DNA of 64,000 bases from Paragonimus skrjabini miyazakii (GCA_014338405.1 JTDE01002059.1:33550-97549), one strand, 5' to 3'; positions 13,281 through 26,500 are shown, counted from the stretch's first letter. Made by a program: numbers and translations. Notes: generated by a model from the sequence alone, not told the origin.

Positions 13281-14240
13281 TCAACCTGTGCGAGTGGTTA
13301 AATATGGCGGGGATTTGTTGGTGTCTGTGAGTGGTAACTGTATGTTAGGAGATGTGCTCATTGGGATTGTGGGAACTACCTGAGTGGTAGGGAGAGAAGG
13401 ATTTGTTGTAAACTGACGTGCTGATTTCTTTGGTGATTGAAGAAAGTCACTGTCCACATACGCCACTTTCAGATGGTCAATGCTGATGGTATCACGTCTC
13501 CCTGTTCGATCGATGGTGACGAACATGTTGTTACGTGATATTACTCTGAATGGTCCAGAGTATGGAGTTCGCAGTGAAAGCTTTACTAAACCACAGTGGA
13601 TGAACACATGTGTGCATGTATGTAAATCACGGGAAATACGACTGGGCCATGTATGCTTCCGCGTAAGGATTGAGTGGATGTTCTCCATATGACTCCGAAG
13701 GTCTGCACGTAGTTCATTGGATCAGTTATGTGAGGTGAATCTTGAAACAGCTCACCGGACAGTCGCAGACTTGATCTATAGACTAGTTCTGCCGAAGTGG
13801 CTCCAAGATCTTCCTTAATGGTTAATCTGATACCTAACAGGGTAAGTGAAAGGCATTCCGTCCATTTGTGCCTTGAAGATAAGACGAATAATGATGCTTT
13901 CAGTTGTCGGTGGAAACGTTCCACTAGACCATCCAAAAAGTGATGATATGCGGTCGTTTTAATGTGTTCGCAGCCAAGCATACACGTCATATCATGGAAG
14001 AGCTGGTATTAGAACCCGGCTGATTCGTTCAAACCGATCTATCGAGTCTGCGGAGTGCAATCGAAATGGGTCAAAGGTCGTTTATTAGCCATCGCAGAAG
14101 CCATCGCAATTCGATTACACTCACCCCCGTTATATTCACAAAAGCGTCTGGTCAAAGCATTGAATCTCCCGTGGCCATGTATCAATAACCCGGATCGATC
14201 TGTTACGTAGGAGTACCGATTTGCCAAAACCATTGGATGA
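13281..14240 (-). pseudogene. Gypsy integrase remnant, CsRn1-like
   Basis: Read on the minus strand from 14,240 down, three frame segments give the integrase core and C-terminus. First comes a decayed strand with two in-frame stops ending in FHDMTCMLGCEHIKTTAYHH, where the family has a catalytic Asp and the 'AYHP' turn. Then GLVERFHRQLKAS provides the third catalytic Glu region. Then come LTLLGIRLTIKEDLGATSAEL and LVYRSSLRLSGELF. A frameshift near 13,590–13,690 leads to the C-terminal part with YSGPFRVISRNNMFVTIDR and SIDHLKVAYV. The stops and frameshifts make it non-functional. It sits opposite in strand to the RNase H remnants. Confidence 0.85.
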
Positions 14241-14400
14241 ATCTGACTAACTTGATATTAATGCCTTCCATCCCTCAACCTATTGATGTACTACCCCTGT
14301 CGAACTCATATAAATGTGTTGTATTTAGCCTGATGATGAAACACTGAAAACAAGCTTGTTTGCTACGCGCTTCTTCTCATGACTAACCGGGCATATTCAC

Positions 14401-14500
14401 GGTACTATCACATAGTAGTTGAACAACAATTCAAAATTGCCCATGCGTTGGCAATGACTGTCTCGTAAAGGCAGTATTTCGTTTTACTACCACGGGCTTG
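14401..14500 (+). repeat. copy of 11,018–11,112
   Basis: The 97 bases before the gap repeat 'actatcacatagtagttgaa…cacgggcttg' from 11,015–11,112 almost exactly (about three differences). The match is much closer than that between the two 4.9-kb blocks, whose third copy at 20,054–20,150 has many more changes. Confidence 0.75.
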
Positions 14501-14600
14501 NNNNNNNNNNNNNNNNNNNNNNNNNNNNNNNNNNNNNNNNNNNNNNNNNNNNNNNNNNNNNNNNNNNNNNNNNNNNNNNNNNNNNNNNNNNNNNNNNNNN
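14501..14600. other. assembly gap (100 N)
   Basis: Exactly 100 N, the usual placeholder for a gap of unknown length. The left flank is a near-exact copy of sequence near 11,100 and the right flank an exact-looking copy of 3,145–3,422, so the join is doubtful. Confidence 0.98.
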
Positions 14601-16672
14601 TGCCATTGCATATTCGGAGATAGATGTTTGAGTTTGCGGGTTTTCCGATGGTTCCAGTTTTTAACCGTATCTCTGCATAAGAGAACGTGCACTTGTTGAG
14701 AACTATATAAAACAGGCCGGTGGATAATTTTCACCCTACGCAGAAGGTAATCCTTTCGCAACGAACTCCGTCACCAACCAACCGCACTGTGGTCACTAAA
14801 ATAAGCCACACAATTGTAGCGTATGTCAGGCGGAATGAATAGGTCTACGTTTTTACTTGAGCCAGGATCGTATAATGTCGCCAGTAGTCGAACGGACTCC
14901 CTAAGCTTGTTCTTAGCTAGTTACCGTTTCTTAAGTATCCATTGATTGATTTCAGTGCGCAGTTTTGCTTTCTAAACCTGACATCCGTTTGATAAGCGTG
15001 CCTACTGGCTGATTCTTAAACAGCTGAAATGATCTACTTTCACGGTATGACCACGGGTTTTCTAATATGGCGTTCTGCATAACATTCTACTGTGATATTT
15101 TCTATGAACACGCCTTCGTGTAGGTGAAATCCGGAGTGGAGTTAGAAGTAATTAAATTCGAGAGCAAAACGCTCTCTTCTTGCGAGATCTTATTTCTTAC
15201 GATGAGAAACTAAGCGTGTTAAGTTCATTCGTTGAGGGTGAGCACAATGAACCACCGATGACATCACGTTATGCTTATAACCAATTCAGTCATCCACTCC
15301 AACTGTTTCTACCTGGCAAGTCCAAACAAGAAAATGGAATGTAGATCTGAGTATCAGGGAACAGTGGAAATCCCGCTAACGTTGTCCGTTATTTCCGAGG
15401 CAAAACATAGTTTTATGCATTGTTGATTCCAACATATGTTGCCCGTCTTCAACTTTTGCTTTGCAGTTGAGCATATAAGCTAAAATGCACTGTTTTAGTC
15501 AGTTGTACGTTCACGCACGCAACATCCTGATAATGTGACATCATTTTCTGCCTGCTTTTATAGAAGGAAATATCCAATGGAAATATCTGATGGTCTTCAA
15601 TTGTTACCGGTAACCCTCTCCCCTGGTGCTATCATCCTACTCCATTTTGAGGCCACTACCAAAACAACAAAGCAAAATTTTCATCTTATTACTTTATACC
15701 CTATATAGAAAAAGTAAGCTAGACAATGAATCAAAAATGGTTTATTAAGTTGGTTTGAGAATATGTGACTAACAAAATAGTTTGTACATTCCGTCAGTCA
15801 GATTTCTCAATGCCAGTAGGTTTAGTGAGAGACGGAATGAGAAATTTTAGTGCTCATGATTGCTGTTCAACTAAATAACTGGTTCAATCCATCCGCCTGT
15901 TAATGTACTTGATATAATCTTTTCAGGACCAGAAATCATACGTGTTAGATGGGTTGCTCAGCATCTCTCTCTAACAGACTGATGATTGGGACTAAAACAT
16001 CTCGTATATACGGCATGTTGTTTAACCGCCTGTTGAACCCAACATACGAGTGATTATGAAATATGACACAGGTTTCAAAAAACCATTTGGGTGCACTGGT
16101 ATATAGATGGTATGTAAATTGATGCTATTCAAAAATGCGCACAATGAAACAGGTGGATTCATGAGAAAGTCGAGATATACCTACAAGGTACATGTGAACT
16201 CTAAACTGATCCTCACTCTGAAAATAACTAACAAGCGGTCAATCACTTTTCTATTTAGTTTGATGGTCCGTGACTGATAGTGGTGTATTGCGCATGCAGT
16301 AATATTCCTTGGTATCAATTACGCACATCTTGGACTTGAGTCGAGATGTTCGTTTTGGCTTCATCCTACATCGCAGCCATTTATTGTCGATTGCAACTCA
16401 CTTTGTAATATATTTGAATCATTATCCTCCCTACTCCATACATCGAGGTAGTTTACTAAATGCGTCTTCGTAAGCGATACCATTTCTTTGTGCCAAATCT
16501 GAAAATACATGCTACAAGACTGATCCGTGATTCATTTAAGTTGCCAATAATTTCTATATACTTGTTTTGACAATAATGTCTTTTTCACGAGTTTGGGTGA
16601 CGGAATATCAGTTTATCCTCCAATTTTATTTCAATTCTGCATGTTAGCAACCTTCTCATCTTGACCGCTAAA
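14601..16672 (+). repeat. unidentified interspersed repeat, copy 3
   Basis: Positions 14,601–14,878 match 3,145–3,422 without a difference that I can find, and 16,188–16,672 match 3,424–3,914 with only a few. Between them, 14,879–16,187 corresponds to 6,430–7,320 of copy 2 and 33,180–33,540 of copy 5, which copy 1 lacks. Confidence 0.75.
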
Positions 16673-16683
16673 AAGTCAGTCAT

Positions 16684-19600
16684 ACGTTTATCTGAAGGCG
16701 ACGGCTGCGATCAGGTGTGGGTGTTTTTCACTTTTGAAATGACAAGGTGTTAAGTGCGCATGCAGTAATAATCTTTGGAATCAAGTAAGAACATCTCGGG
16801 CTTGGGTCGAGGTGTTTTTCGGCTTCATCCAACATCGCAGCCACTTACTGTTGCATACAACCCATCTGGGGGATAAATCTTAATCAGTATCCGTACAAAC
16901 ACGTGCCAGCCGGTGCCGTGATGCCACACCACTTCGACGCAAATGCCACCACCAGTATAGCTGTCGATGCATCCAAAACAGCTGTTGGTGCTGTACTCCA
17001 ACAGTTCGTCGATGGATTCCGCAGACCGCTTGCATTTTACTTCAGACGCTTATTACTCGCCGAAACTGGGCACAGTACGTTCGGTCGTGAGTAACTAGGT
17101 ATCAACCCGGTCGTTCGCCACTTCAGATACACCCTCGAAGGTCGCCAATCGGTGATTTTCACCGCTCGCAAACCGTTGGTATATACCTTTCGTAATCGTT
17201 CCGAGCGCCACTCACGCAACAAAGTGCACCACTTGGATTTCATCTCGCAATTTTCGACAGACGCATGACACGCCCCTAGTAGTGACAAAGTTGTGTCTGA
17301 TGCTCTGTTACGCGCATCAGCACTTGCTGGTCCGACATCATTGAATTGTCAGTTATAGCCGATGCACAACGTACGGACAGTGATCTCCGCACTTCTTCCT
17401 GGTATTCTCCATTGTGCCTCACAACAGATTTCAAAAGCTCAAAAAATAGCAAATCGATTTCGAAAATACCAACAAATGGCGTTTTGGTGCATGTCTGCAG
17501 TTTCACGCTCGCCAGGTAAGTTTGCCACGTGTATATGCACCCAAACTTACCTATATCGCTTTTCGTCTCTCTGCACATACCAACGTCCTAGTTCAATCGA
17601 ACACCGTCATGCGACCACTGCGTTTACCCCTAAAACCTGGACATGCGAACCTTCAACTCTCCATTCGTTTTCGCACCGCAGCAGAGGACACTCGAGCAGC
17701 AGCACAGTGGGAACTGTTGTCGTTAGTACTCCTCCACCGGCGGCGTCTTGGAATTGCGGTACTAACCGCAAGCTGTTGCAGCATGAGCTAGAACAGGCCA
17801 AGGGTGGCTGCCACAATTAGTCCTTACGTAGTTTGGAGGGTTACATTCGCAGTATTCTTCTGGAGGGGGCTGTGTAGTAACCTGGAGACTACACTGGTCT
17901 GCCTGATGAACGATGTGTAAAAGTCTTCCCAGAACCTTAGTTCACATTATAAATGGGATCGTGAGGATCTCTGTCTGCCGTGTGCTTGCCGTATGCCATC
18001 GGATTTGTTTGCATGTTTGTTGGCCTATGCACGCCAATGGCACTATATGCATTCTTCCGGCTTGCTCGCGCGCTCGACGTCCAGACGTCAATCTTCCTAG
18101 CTACTTCTGCTTATCGGCGTCATTTAGTGCTGAGCGAGACCCATTGTATATATCGTACAACGTACTGTCGGTTTTCCGAAATCAGTGTTATTCTCATTTT
18201 GCGTCGGGTATCGTTGCGTGTACCTGGAAAAGTGTTAATTTAGTGCACGTACGAACTGGAATAATCCCTAAGATCCTATGTACAAGGTGAATTGTTAGTT
18301 GGGTAACAATTTTGCACATCTTACAGATGACAGACCTGGGGTATCTCATGACCACTAAAGTGTTATTGCTCAGATCCATACAGAGACTGTGATATGAAAA
18401 GAAATGTTTTAGAAATTCTCCCTACTTCTTCAACAATGAGCCCATACTTATAAGGTACAAAAATGAACCCACATCACTTAGATTCAAATGAATCTCCTAT
18501 ACTTCCAGCATCGCAGTCAGATATTCGAGCGCACCAAACTACCAACGACGACAGCGTCGACTTAACAATGAAGATTATAATTCGAAGCCTGAGACGATAT
18601 GGTTCAACTAAAGTAATACCTCACAAATCAATATATGAATAAAAGAGTTGCCAAAATATTTGTACGACACCTGTTCACAATAAAATCAAACGTTGCGTAT
18701 CATATTTCATGTGATAACATTTCTCCAAATAATTGAAATATATCTCACCGGCACCTTCAACGACCAACCCTTTTTCACCAGACGTATTTTAGCGCGGAGG
18801 ATCAACTGTTAAACAGTCTTAGCGACTTTTTTCAGGAACTTGTTTCTATTGAGCTGTCATGAGGAGTGAGAGGAAGACGCCACTAACGTGACCACTGTAG
18901 TGGTCAAATAGGAATTACTGAACAGTCTAAGTGAGTACAGGCTTGCTTCATCAGGCTTTCAATGATGGTTATATTGAATTGAGAATGTTATGCTGTTCAA
19001 AGACTTGGACTGATAGCAGATGCTCACAAGCATTCGGGATAACCAGCACAATATACCAGACTATCCTTATCCGATGAGCAAGCGTGTTTCGGCGTAATTT
19101 TGGGCGGCTGGAGCGCAATTGGTACTGCGACGATGTTCGTAGTACAACGCTGTCGAATAATTAGAGCGAGTGGTCTGTGTGGTGACGTTAGGCGATTGCG
19201 CAAGCAAGTTATAGAGCAGACCAGTGTGAATAAATTTGTGTTTTGAAGCAAGGTCACTTCAGTTAATTTGAACAAAATGCCAAAATGATGCGAAAGCATT
19301 ATCGTTCAAAAGCGAGGCAAATGCGTTGCTGTTTAGCGACGAAATATTGTTAAGTAATAACAATGCAAAGATACCCCACAGCATTAAGAAGTTACACCTA
19401 ACGAGCGATAGATAATTCCCGGTGGTCTTTGGAATGAAATGCTTTAACCGTCATTGTCGGCGGAAGTGTTGGCTGTATGCTATTCTGATCTCATGCAGTA
19501 TGTGCATAGGCAGAAGTACAGTTGTGTAAGTATGTCCTGGATAGGAAGGTTGGATATTGTGCAGAAGACGGCTCACTGTAATATCATGGAATCGCCTTGA

Positions 19601-21590
19601 TGTTTCGAGCAAGCAGTTGTGTGTAGCTCAGCTAAACCGTTGGTCACTAGTCAACGAGAATTGTAATTCATGTGTGTCTTATGTGTGTCATATGATGAGT
19701 AACATTTGAGGCACTGATTTCATGCTCGGGCTGGTGACAATGCGGACTAGTGTTTGTCCACACAAGCACATTTCCTGTGCTAAAGTCAGCATTTTCATGC
19801 GACGTAAACTCTATGTTGCCAAACCGTCATCAACCCTTCAAGCAAAACGAAGCATGTGTCACGGTGGAAACAGATGATTTTGAAATATGATTTACTATCA
19901 ACTTGTCTGGTCACCAAATATATAGCAGTTGAAAGAGTGCATACTTAGTTTGAACGCGTCTACGTGAATCCAATATCCAGAGTTGAAGTCCAGTCCCGTT
20001 TCAACAATCGCTTTTCATTCAGCTGCTACTTAATTAATAGTTTCTACTGATTATTATCACATAGTAGTTGAACAACAGTTTAAAATTGCTCTGTGCGCTG
20101 GCACTGACTGTCACGTAAAGGCAGTATTAGGTTTTGCAACCACGGGCTTGATACAAGCGTACCTGTTGAAATGAGCCATTTCAGCTGCACATGGATTTAC
20201 AGTAAATGATGTAAACTAGTCTTACAACTATGTAGGTAACTTGATGCATCCACCAATCAGTCATGTTTGATGTTTAACATTACGAACCGTTGTGTCGGAC
20301 AAATCACTTAGCCGGTCGAATGAGTGAATGCGCACGGAGCCTGTGAACCACAGGTCAGAGAGCAAGTCATCAGACAGCATGTTAGCTAATTTACTACATT
20401 GCTGTGATTATCTCGCCGTTTGAGATTTACTTCTTTCGAATGTCACACGAGCCCATTACCTAAGAATATGTTTTGTGCTTCAGTGCAATCGACTTGGAAT
20501 GTAGAATTCGTAGTATTCTCGAAGGCGTAGCATCTAGTCAAAACGACCAGTGCGGCGCGCCCACACGTTTGATGATCCAACCAAACGTGGTTGTACTCAC
20601 ATTCAATGATCTTGTTATTTTGATGGGTGCCGTAAATAAGAGTGGCACCAATACACGGCAGCAAGCGTGCATATATTCCTACGAAATTCAGCATTTATAC
20701 GTCAACTTTCTCAGCAAATACTCAATATCGATGTGTCAAACATTGTTTGTTTCACAGACCAAATTTGAACTAAACACAATGTGGTCGAACACTGAATTTT
20801 ACGATCGAAGTATTCCGTGGAACCTAAACTTTTACAAATCCTACTTTGTGGTCAACACGATGGTAAATGTCATCAAGCAGAGTTAGGTGTCTGGTATTAA
20901 TTCAGAGAGGGCTGACTTGTTCTACCATTGGAGTCGGAACTTGGACAAAGCATGAAGTCATTAGCATAGATTATCTCTTCAAGTTATATGACTCATAGAT
21001 AGAGTTACTAATGTCGAATTGAGAAAAAAGAAAACGGACTTATTCACTTACACGTCTACCGGGAGCAGTTGATTTTCCATTATGTCTGTTTAGTTGGAAG
21101 TCCCCAGTATTCCGATTGTGGCACATCGTCGCAAAACTAATTATCACAATGCTTACCTCGTTCATTGTAACGCTAACATGTTTCCTGTTGGTAGTTTCAT
21201 TGTAGTTCTAAGATGACCTGTTTTGGGAGCTCACTTCGAGTTGTAGTTACAGTGGTAAAACTTGTCGACAGTGTAGGTCAGTTTATCTCAAGTTTACTGT
21301 TGTACGTGCATGCATAACGTAAATTCGGTGGGCGATCAGCAACACTGTCGAACTGCATCTCATCAGATATGCGACCAGCGTCTTGTGGGAGCTGGATTAT
21401 AGTGTCCTCATCGGCGCCGAAAACAAGTGGACAAGCGAAAAATTGGTTTGCCGCTTGCCTCCCGAAGCTTTACTTACAACGTGAATCGCATATTTCTTCC
21501 ATACGATCAGCAGTAGTAGCAATAATTAAAATTGAACTTTGTTCGTCTTGAATTGTAAAGGCTGTAAACAATGAATATGTTCAGTATATT
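16684..21590 (+). repeat. 4.9-kb duplicated block, copy 2
   Basis: Collinear with 7,664–12,566 (see there). It ends near 'gttcagtatat' immediately before the fold-back sequence and Penelope-like element, which suggests that the latter landed at or next to the block edge. Confidence 0.8.
16903..17340 (+). pseudogene. second copy of the Gypsy RNase H remnant
   Basis: Same frame and motif order as at 7,883–8,320 (AVDASKTAVGAVLQQ, PLAFYFRRL, ETGHSTFGRE, then DKVVSDALLRA). It shares the same in-frame TAA after GRE, so the stop predates the duplication. It carries one more stop near 17,268. 'HSTFGRE' is closer to the usual family sequence than the first copy. Confidence 0.85.
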
Positions 21591-21605
21591 AGGAAGTTAA
21601 TTCTA

Positions 21606-21761
21606 GGTTAATCCACAACGAGTTAAAACCAAAAGAATTGTTGGTTTCGGAAAATTTCGATTCTCTCGAGCAGTCTTTATCTGATTTAGCTCGCTTGATA
21701 AATGCTCTCCAAGATGGTTAAAACGATAACTCTTTTGTTTATAACTCGTTGTGGCTTAACC
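21606..21761. repeat. inverted repeat (fold-back) at the left edge of the Penelope-like element
   Basis: The arm at 21,606–21,640 ('ggttaatccacaacgagtta' onward) is the near-perfect reverse complement of the arm at 21,724–21,761 ('taactcgttgtggcttaacc' at its end). Arms are about 36 bp and the loop about 85 bp. Such a structure can form a long hairpin in RNA or single-stranded DNA. It lies between the end of the duplicated block and the Penelope-like ORF. Confidence 0.7.
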
Positions 21762-21999
21762 AGGGATTTACTTAATAATGAGCATTAGCACACCGAACAA
21801 TATATTTTTTCATATTCGTTCTGTTCACGGTTTGGAAGTGCTAACTTCTGTTATTAATCGGATTCACCTTTGCAAGCGTGAAGTCAATTGGTCCACCCAT
21901 CGTGCGTTCAACCTTCGGTGCATTCAGTCAAACCACATACCACAGACATTATGAGTCAGACCACTGGACAGTTCGGAGCGAAGTAGACGTGCCACTCGT

Positions 22000-24205
22000 G
22001 GTTTGAACGTACAATTCTCCGTCAGTGTTCTGTCCGGCTACTACAATTTCGAAGAGACATCCAAAAATTGGACGTCCATCTGGAATCCTTGCTACCGCCT
22101 GATACACTCTTAGTGATTCGAGATGTTGTGAGACGATCAGCTCTCTATCAGAACGATATAGTAAAACGAAGACAACAGAAGAAGTTCGACGATCCCCTTT
22201 CATTGGTTAAACAAAGAAGCGACTGTTCAACATTTGGCACACAAGATACCATTGTCCAACCTTTCGTAAACCTGTGGGATCGTGGTCTGTCAAAAGCTGA
22301 CAATAAACTCCTGAACAAAGGGTTGCATTTCAACGTCATTCCTAGACCTCTAAATTCACTGGAAGTGATTCCAGAAGTTGAGGGGCAATTGCGGATGTCA
22401 CCAATCGATGATGCAAACAGAGCTGGAGCACAGATCGCCAGTATCATTGAAAATCAAAAATTCCAACCAAGTAACCTGAGTACCAAGGAGCGAGATGCAC
22501 TGAGAATGTTGCGTTCTGATCAGTCAATAATTATCACAACAGCAGACAGAAGGAATCAAGTGGTCATTCTGAACAAAGCAGATAATGAACACAAGGCAGA
22601 TGACCATATTCCAGATGGTCCGAATATCATGATTCCGGTGGAGGAGTAGCGCTCCACTTTGAACAAATCAAAAGCGAGTTTGCTCCGAAAGATGAAGGTC
22701 CACTTGAAGAAGTCATTCTTGTTTACCCTATATCCAAAACAGCACTAGCTTCGAGGTTTCAGGGCTTACCAAAAATACATAAATCTGGGATAACACTCCG
22801 GCTAATTGTTGACCATACAGAAACCCCAAAATATGCCCTAGCCAAATTTTTGTCCGTACTCTTGAACCTCTTGAAAAGTTCATAGACCATTCTAGTCTGA
22901 ATTCAACACAACTGGTTACCAAGCTGAAGGAACTTAGCTAAAGTCCGTATGATTATCTGGTCAGCTTCGAAATTGTCTCGTTGTTCACCAGTGTTCCGGT
23001 GAGGGAAAGCCTAGAGGTGATTTACCAGTTTCTTGAAGTAAATGCCAGTTTAGCTGAACGAACAGATTTATCAGTTAATGAGGTTATAGAAGCCACGGAG
23101 CACTGCTCACGGTCTACCTTCTTTACATTCAAGGGATCCTCTATGACCAACCAGACGGAGTAGCAATGGGCTCACCCATCTCTCCCACAGTTGCTAACTT
23201 GTTCATACAAGTTCTAGAGGAAACGTTGCTGCCCAACTTTCCTGATCCACCTAGAATTTCGTGGAGGTATGTCGATGATACGTTGGTGGTGATATGTAGG
23301 GAAACTATTGACAAATTCATGGAACACATAAATTCCTCTCATCAGCAAGTCAAGTTCTTGATTGAGCCCGAATCAGTGGACCATGAGCTGAGTTTTCCAG
23401 ACTGAAGAATACGCAGAAGAGCCGACGGTAACTTGGACACAGGCGTGCTCAAAAAGGGCACCCATTCTAATCGGTACCCTTTCTTTAACTCAGAACACCC
23501 CATGTGCACCAAGAAGGCAGTTGCATCTAGTCTGTTTCACAGGGACTTCTTATTAACCAGTTCTGAGGACGAGCTATCAAAGAAATACAAGACTGTAAAG
23601 TCGACAGTGAAAGGCAACTGTTACTGTGACACGATTCCACGTCCAATTCAGCGCTACCTCGTAACAAGATCAACGAGCTGAAGAACTGGCTATCGACTAT
23701 CGTTATTCCGTACAGAAGGAATACATCGGAGGACTTCAGACGGGCTGTCAATCCGTACAATGACAGAGTATCATTTAGAGCCACCAACACGTTAGGGAAT
23801 AAGTTAGTCCACTTAAAGGACAAACGATCAGTGCTGGAGCAATCAAACTGTGTTTACTGGATTGAATGTAAAGATTGTCAAGTTTCATACATTGGACAGA
23901 CTGCCCGGCAGCTGGAAGAACGCACTTAAGAACATGTAAATTGTAGTAAGAAATCTCCTACCGTTGTTCAGCAACTACGGAAATTAGAACATGATTCCGC
24001 AATAGCTGCACACTCGATCTTCAACCAACACGAAGTTGACGTCATCCACCCGACTGTGTTAATAAGTGGTTCCCTTAACCACAAACAACGTCTATTGGCG
24101 GAAGCCTTGCTGACCGTTAATACACCACAAGCGGTGAATCGATCAGATGGCCTTGAATTGTCAGTTTGGCGGGATTTACTGGGTGGACAACAGTGACGCC
24201 GCACA
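22000..24205 (+). pseudogene. Penelope-like retroelement, RT plus GIY-YIG endonuclease, broken
   Basis: The N-terminal open frame (22,068–22,649) has the PLE signature LLNKGLHFNVIP, then LRSDQSIIITTADRRNQVVI. The RT follows in pieces: a finger/palm part around 22,700–23,160, then after a frameshift near 23,145 VAMGSPISPTVANLFIQ and the catalytic YVDDT at 23,268–23,282. The C-terminal GIY-YIG endonuclease follows at about 23,840–24,200 (VYWIECKDCQVSYIGQT, R in TARQLEERT, then a stop). Penelope-like elements insert through this endonuclease and encode a telomerase-related RT (family knowledge). A stop at 22,647–22,649, several frameshifts and a stop after EERT make this copy inactive. The motif order leaves little doubt about the family. 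Confidence 0.92.
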
Positions 24206-24509
24206 GGAAAAGTTTACGACACCCAATCACCCACATCATCCTACACAATCTACACGCATATAGGTTATCATTCACATGTTCACCCACTGTCACACACTGT
24301 CACACACAATAACTATCTACCCTTGTTTGCACCTGGGATCGTTACACGATGACATTCAAATGAACCATGAACCCTTACATCTTATTGGTAACCTATCTAC
24401 ACAGCGCCTGTTAAACACACAAGCACGCGCCAGTTGATGACAATCCCATTTGAAGCTTGTATAGTGTAAATTTTCTGAGTTAAATCGCTTGATGCCCATA
24501 AGCGGAAAG
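24206..24509 (+). repeat. CA-rich tail after the Penelope-like element
   Basis: The sequence is rich in CAC/ACA, including a short direct repeat of 'cactgtcacaca', and is likely the 3' untranslated part of the element. No coding is seen. Confidence 0.4.
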
Positions 24510-25000
24510 AAACGTGATTATATATCCCAACGGATTTTAACACTTATACGTTAACTTTCTCAGGAGTTGCTCATTGTCGTTGAACCAAGCATTGCTCGCT
24601 CAACAGAACAAACTTGAAATAAACACAATGTGATCGAACACTGGATTTCAAGAACAAAACTTTCCGTGGGATAGAGACTTTTACAGGTTTGACTTGGCAG
24701 TCCACATGATGGGAAATATCATCGAGCTGAGTTAAATTTCCGATTTTGATTCAGGGAAAAATGAGTTGCTTTACCTTAAGGGTCGAGACTTAGACAAAGC
24801 ATGAATCCACAGCATAAATTTTATCTTCAAGTTAGGTGACTTTAAGACAGAGTTATATGTTTAACATTGAGAAGAAGGGCACCTGACTTGTGCAGTTACG
24901 CGTCTGTCAATAGCAGTTGATTTTGCCAATGTGTCTATTTGCTGAAACATCCACCTAATTCAGGTTTCTGTACATTCTGATCACACGTCGTTGCATAACT
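24510..25000 (+). repeat. third, diverged fragment of the 4.9-kb block
   Basis: From 'acttatacgttaactttctc' the sequence follows 20,690–21,120 (and 11,670–12,050), sharing 'gaaataaacacaatgtg' and 'ttccgtggga' with many changes. It represents an older copy whose left part is missing; the Penelope-like element lies directly beside it. Confidence 0.65.
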
Positions 25001-25363
25001 ATCAGTCGCGGAATCACACTTCGAATTAAAGTGGTTATTGAATCGTCCGCTAACGATTCAAGTTTACACCGCGTTACGTGTAATCTGTTGGTCCAATAAA
25101 TGCGTTTCTCGTTGTTAACCGACCAACAAGTTAATCTATCTTTGAGACGCCTAATTAGAAGTCCCTCATGAAAACTGGATTAAAGACGGTACTAATTGAA
25201 TAAGTGTACATGAAAATGAAATCTCTCATTGCGAATGTGAAAAGTCTTCAGAAAGTGAACAAAGAGTGTGCCCTTACAACAAATTGGGAAACTAGGCAAC
25301 GCTCAATGATAGGGTAAGAGAAGATGAAATTGAGCTCACTCCAACAAATGGTCAATGGCTGGT

Positions 25364-25720
25364 CCCGGATTTTGACCATCTCATATTCAGACAAATATGA
25401 TTGGATCCGCGTGCTTCCAGATAATTCCAGTTTGCAACCGTATCTCTGCATACGTAGTCGCGCACTTTTTGAGAACTAAATATACAGGCTGGTGAATAGT
25501 TTTCATCCTACGCAGAAACTACTCTTTCGCAACCAAATCTATCAACAAACAACCACATTGTGGCCACTAAAGTAAGCCAGGCAGTCGCAATGTTTGTCAG
25601 GCGGAATGGAAATTTCCTCAGTTTTACTCGAACCAATCCAGGTGGGTTGAAGAAGTCAGACAAGGAAATGGATAATAGGTCTGAGCATCAGGGGACATCC
25701 AGTCTGCATGAAACCACGGA
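25364..25720 (+). repeat. unidentified interspersed repeat, copy 4 (fragment)
   Basis: Matches 6,155–6,500 closely, including 'attttgaccatctcatattc' and the stretch ending in the 'gagcatcagggg' motif. The 25,001–25,363 stretch before it and 25,721–26,100 after it show no recognisable feature. Confidence 0.7.
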
Positions 25721-26109
25721 AGTATTTATGTTCACGAGTCTAATTATCGACGATGCATTGCGAAATGCTGGCATGCTCCAATGATTCTTTTTACCAAAGT
25801 GTGTGCTCTATATCACAACCAACGACTTCATTCGGAAAAGGGCGGAATTTCAATCAGCACAAAATGCTTTGAGACGTAAGTTAAGTATTCTACACGCGAA
25901 ATTATTTGGAGGGATTATCGATGCGGTGATACGTAACAAAAGAAGTATAACGGCTGGCTGCGAAACTGTTAACCTGGTTAACACGAAATCCGACTTTGTA
26001 TAGTTAGTAGGGATTCGCGGATCACAACATCAATTCATTTCGCACACTCTCTTCAGTCGCGACTAGCATGAAAACAAAAGAACAAGATTAAACGAAAGTA
26101 TTAAAATTG

Positions 26110-26500
26110 CAGATTGGTTTGGATCGTGATTCACTCATCCGGCTAAATGTATGGAGAACAAGTGTTGACGAACAGTTAGAGTTGTGTGAACACTACCGGC
26201 TGCAGGCAGCTGATCAACAGTGCTTCGATATACTTGAAACTTTGTGAGCTGGGAGCGTTCATCGAGATCTTAAACGAAGATGCGATAGTGGCGGTGTTGT
26301 CGTTGGTCGATAAGTGTCACTCATGGCGGGTAAGTCAGTGCAACCGTCAACCTATTTTGTGTGTGCTCCTTGGACCTGGTTTTCGGCATTCTTTCTGTTC
26401 TTCAAATTCACGTGTTTCCTTAGCTGCAGAAAGATTGATAGACATAATGTCTGGAAGGAAACACAGGAAATTGCTTTATGGTCGGGTATGGAGATAACCT
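26110..26500 (+). repeat. fragment of a second unnamed repeat
   Basis: The segment 'ggatcgtgattcac…' to 'gataagtgtcac' matches 47,087–47,260 on the plus strand and 47,480–47,660 on the minus strand. A 103-codon open frame (26,186–26,497) contains GCRQLINSASIYLKL and FIEILNEDAIVAVLSLV. These resemble GCRRLINNASIYMGV and FIKILNKDAILTLLPVV, encoded on the minus strand at 47,480–47,640. Family unknown. Confidence 0.55.
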
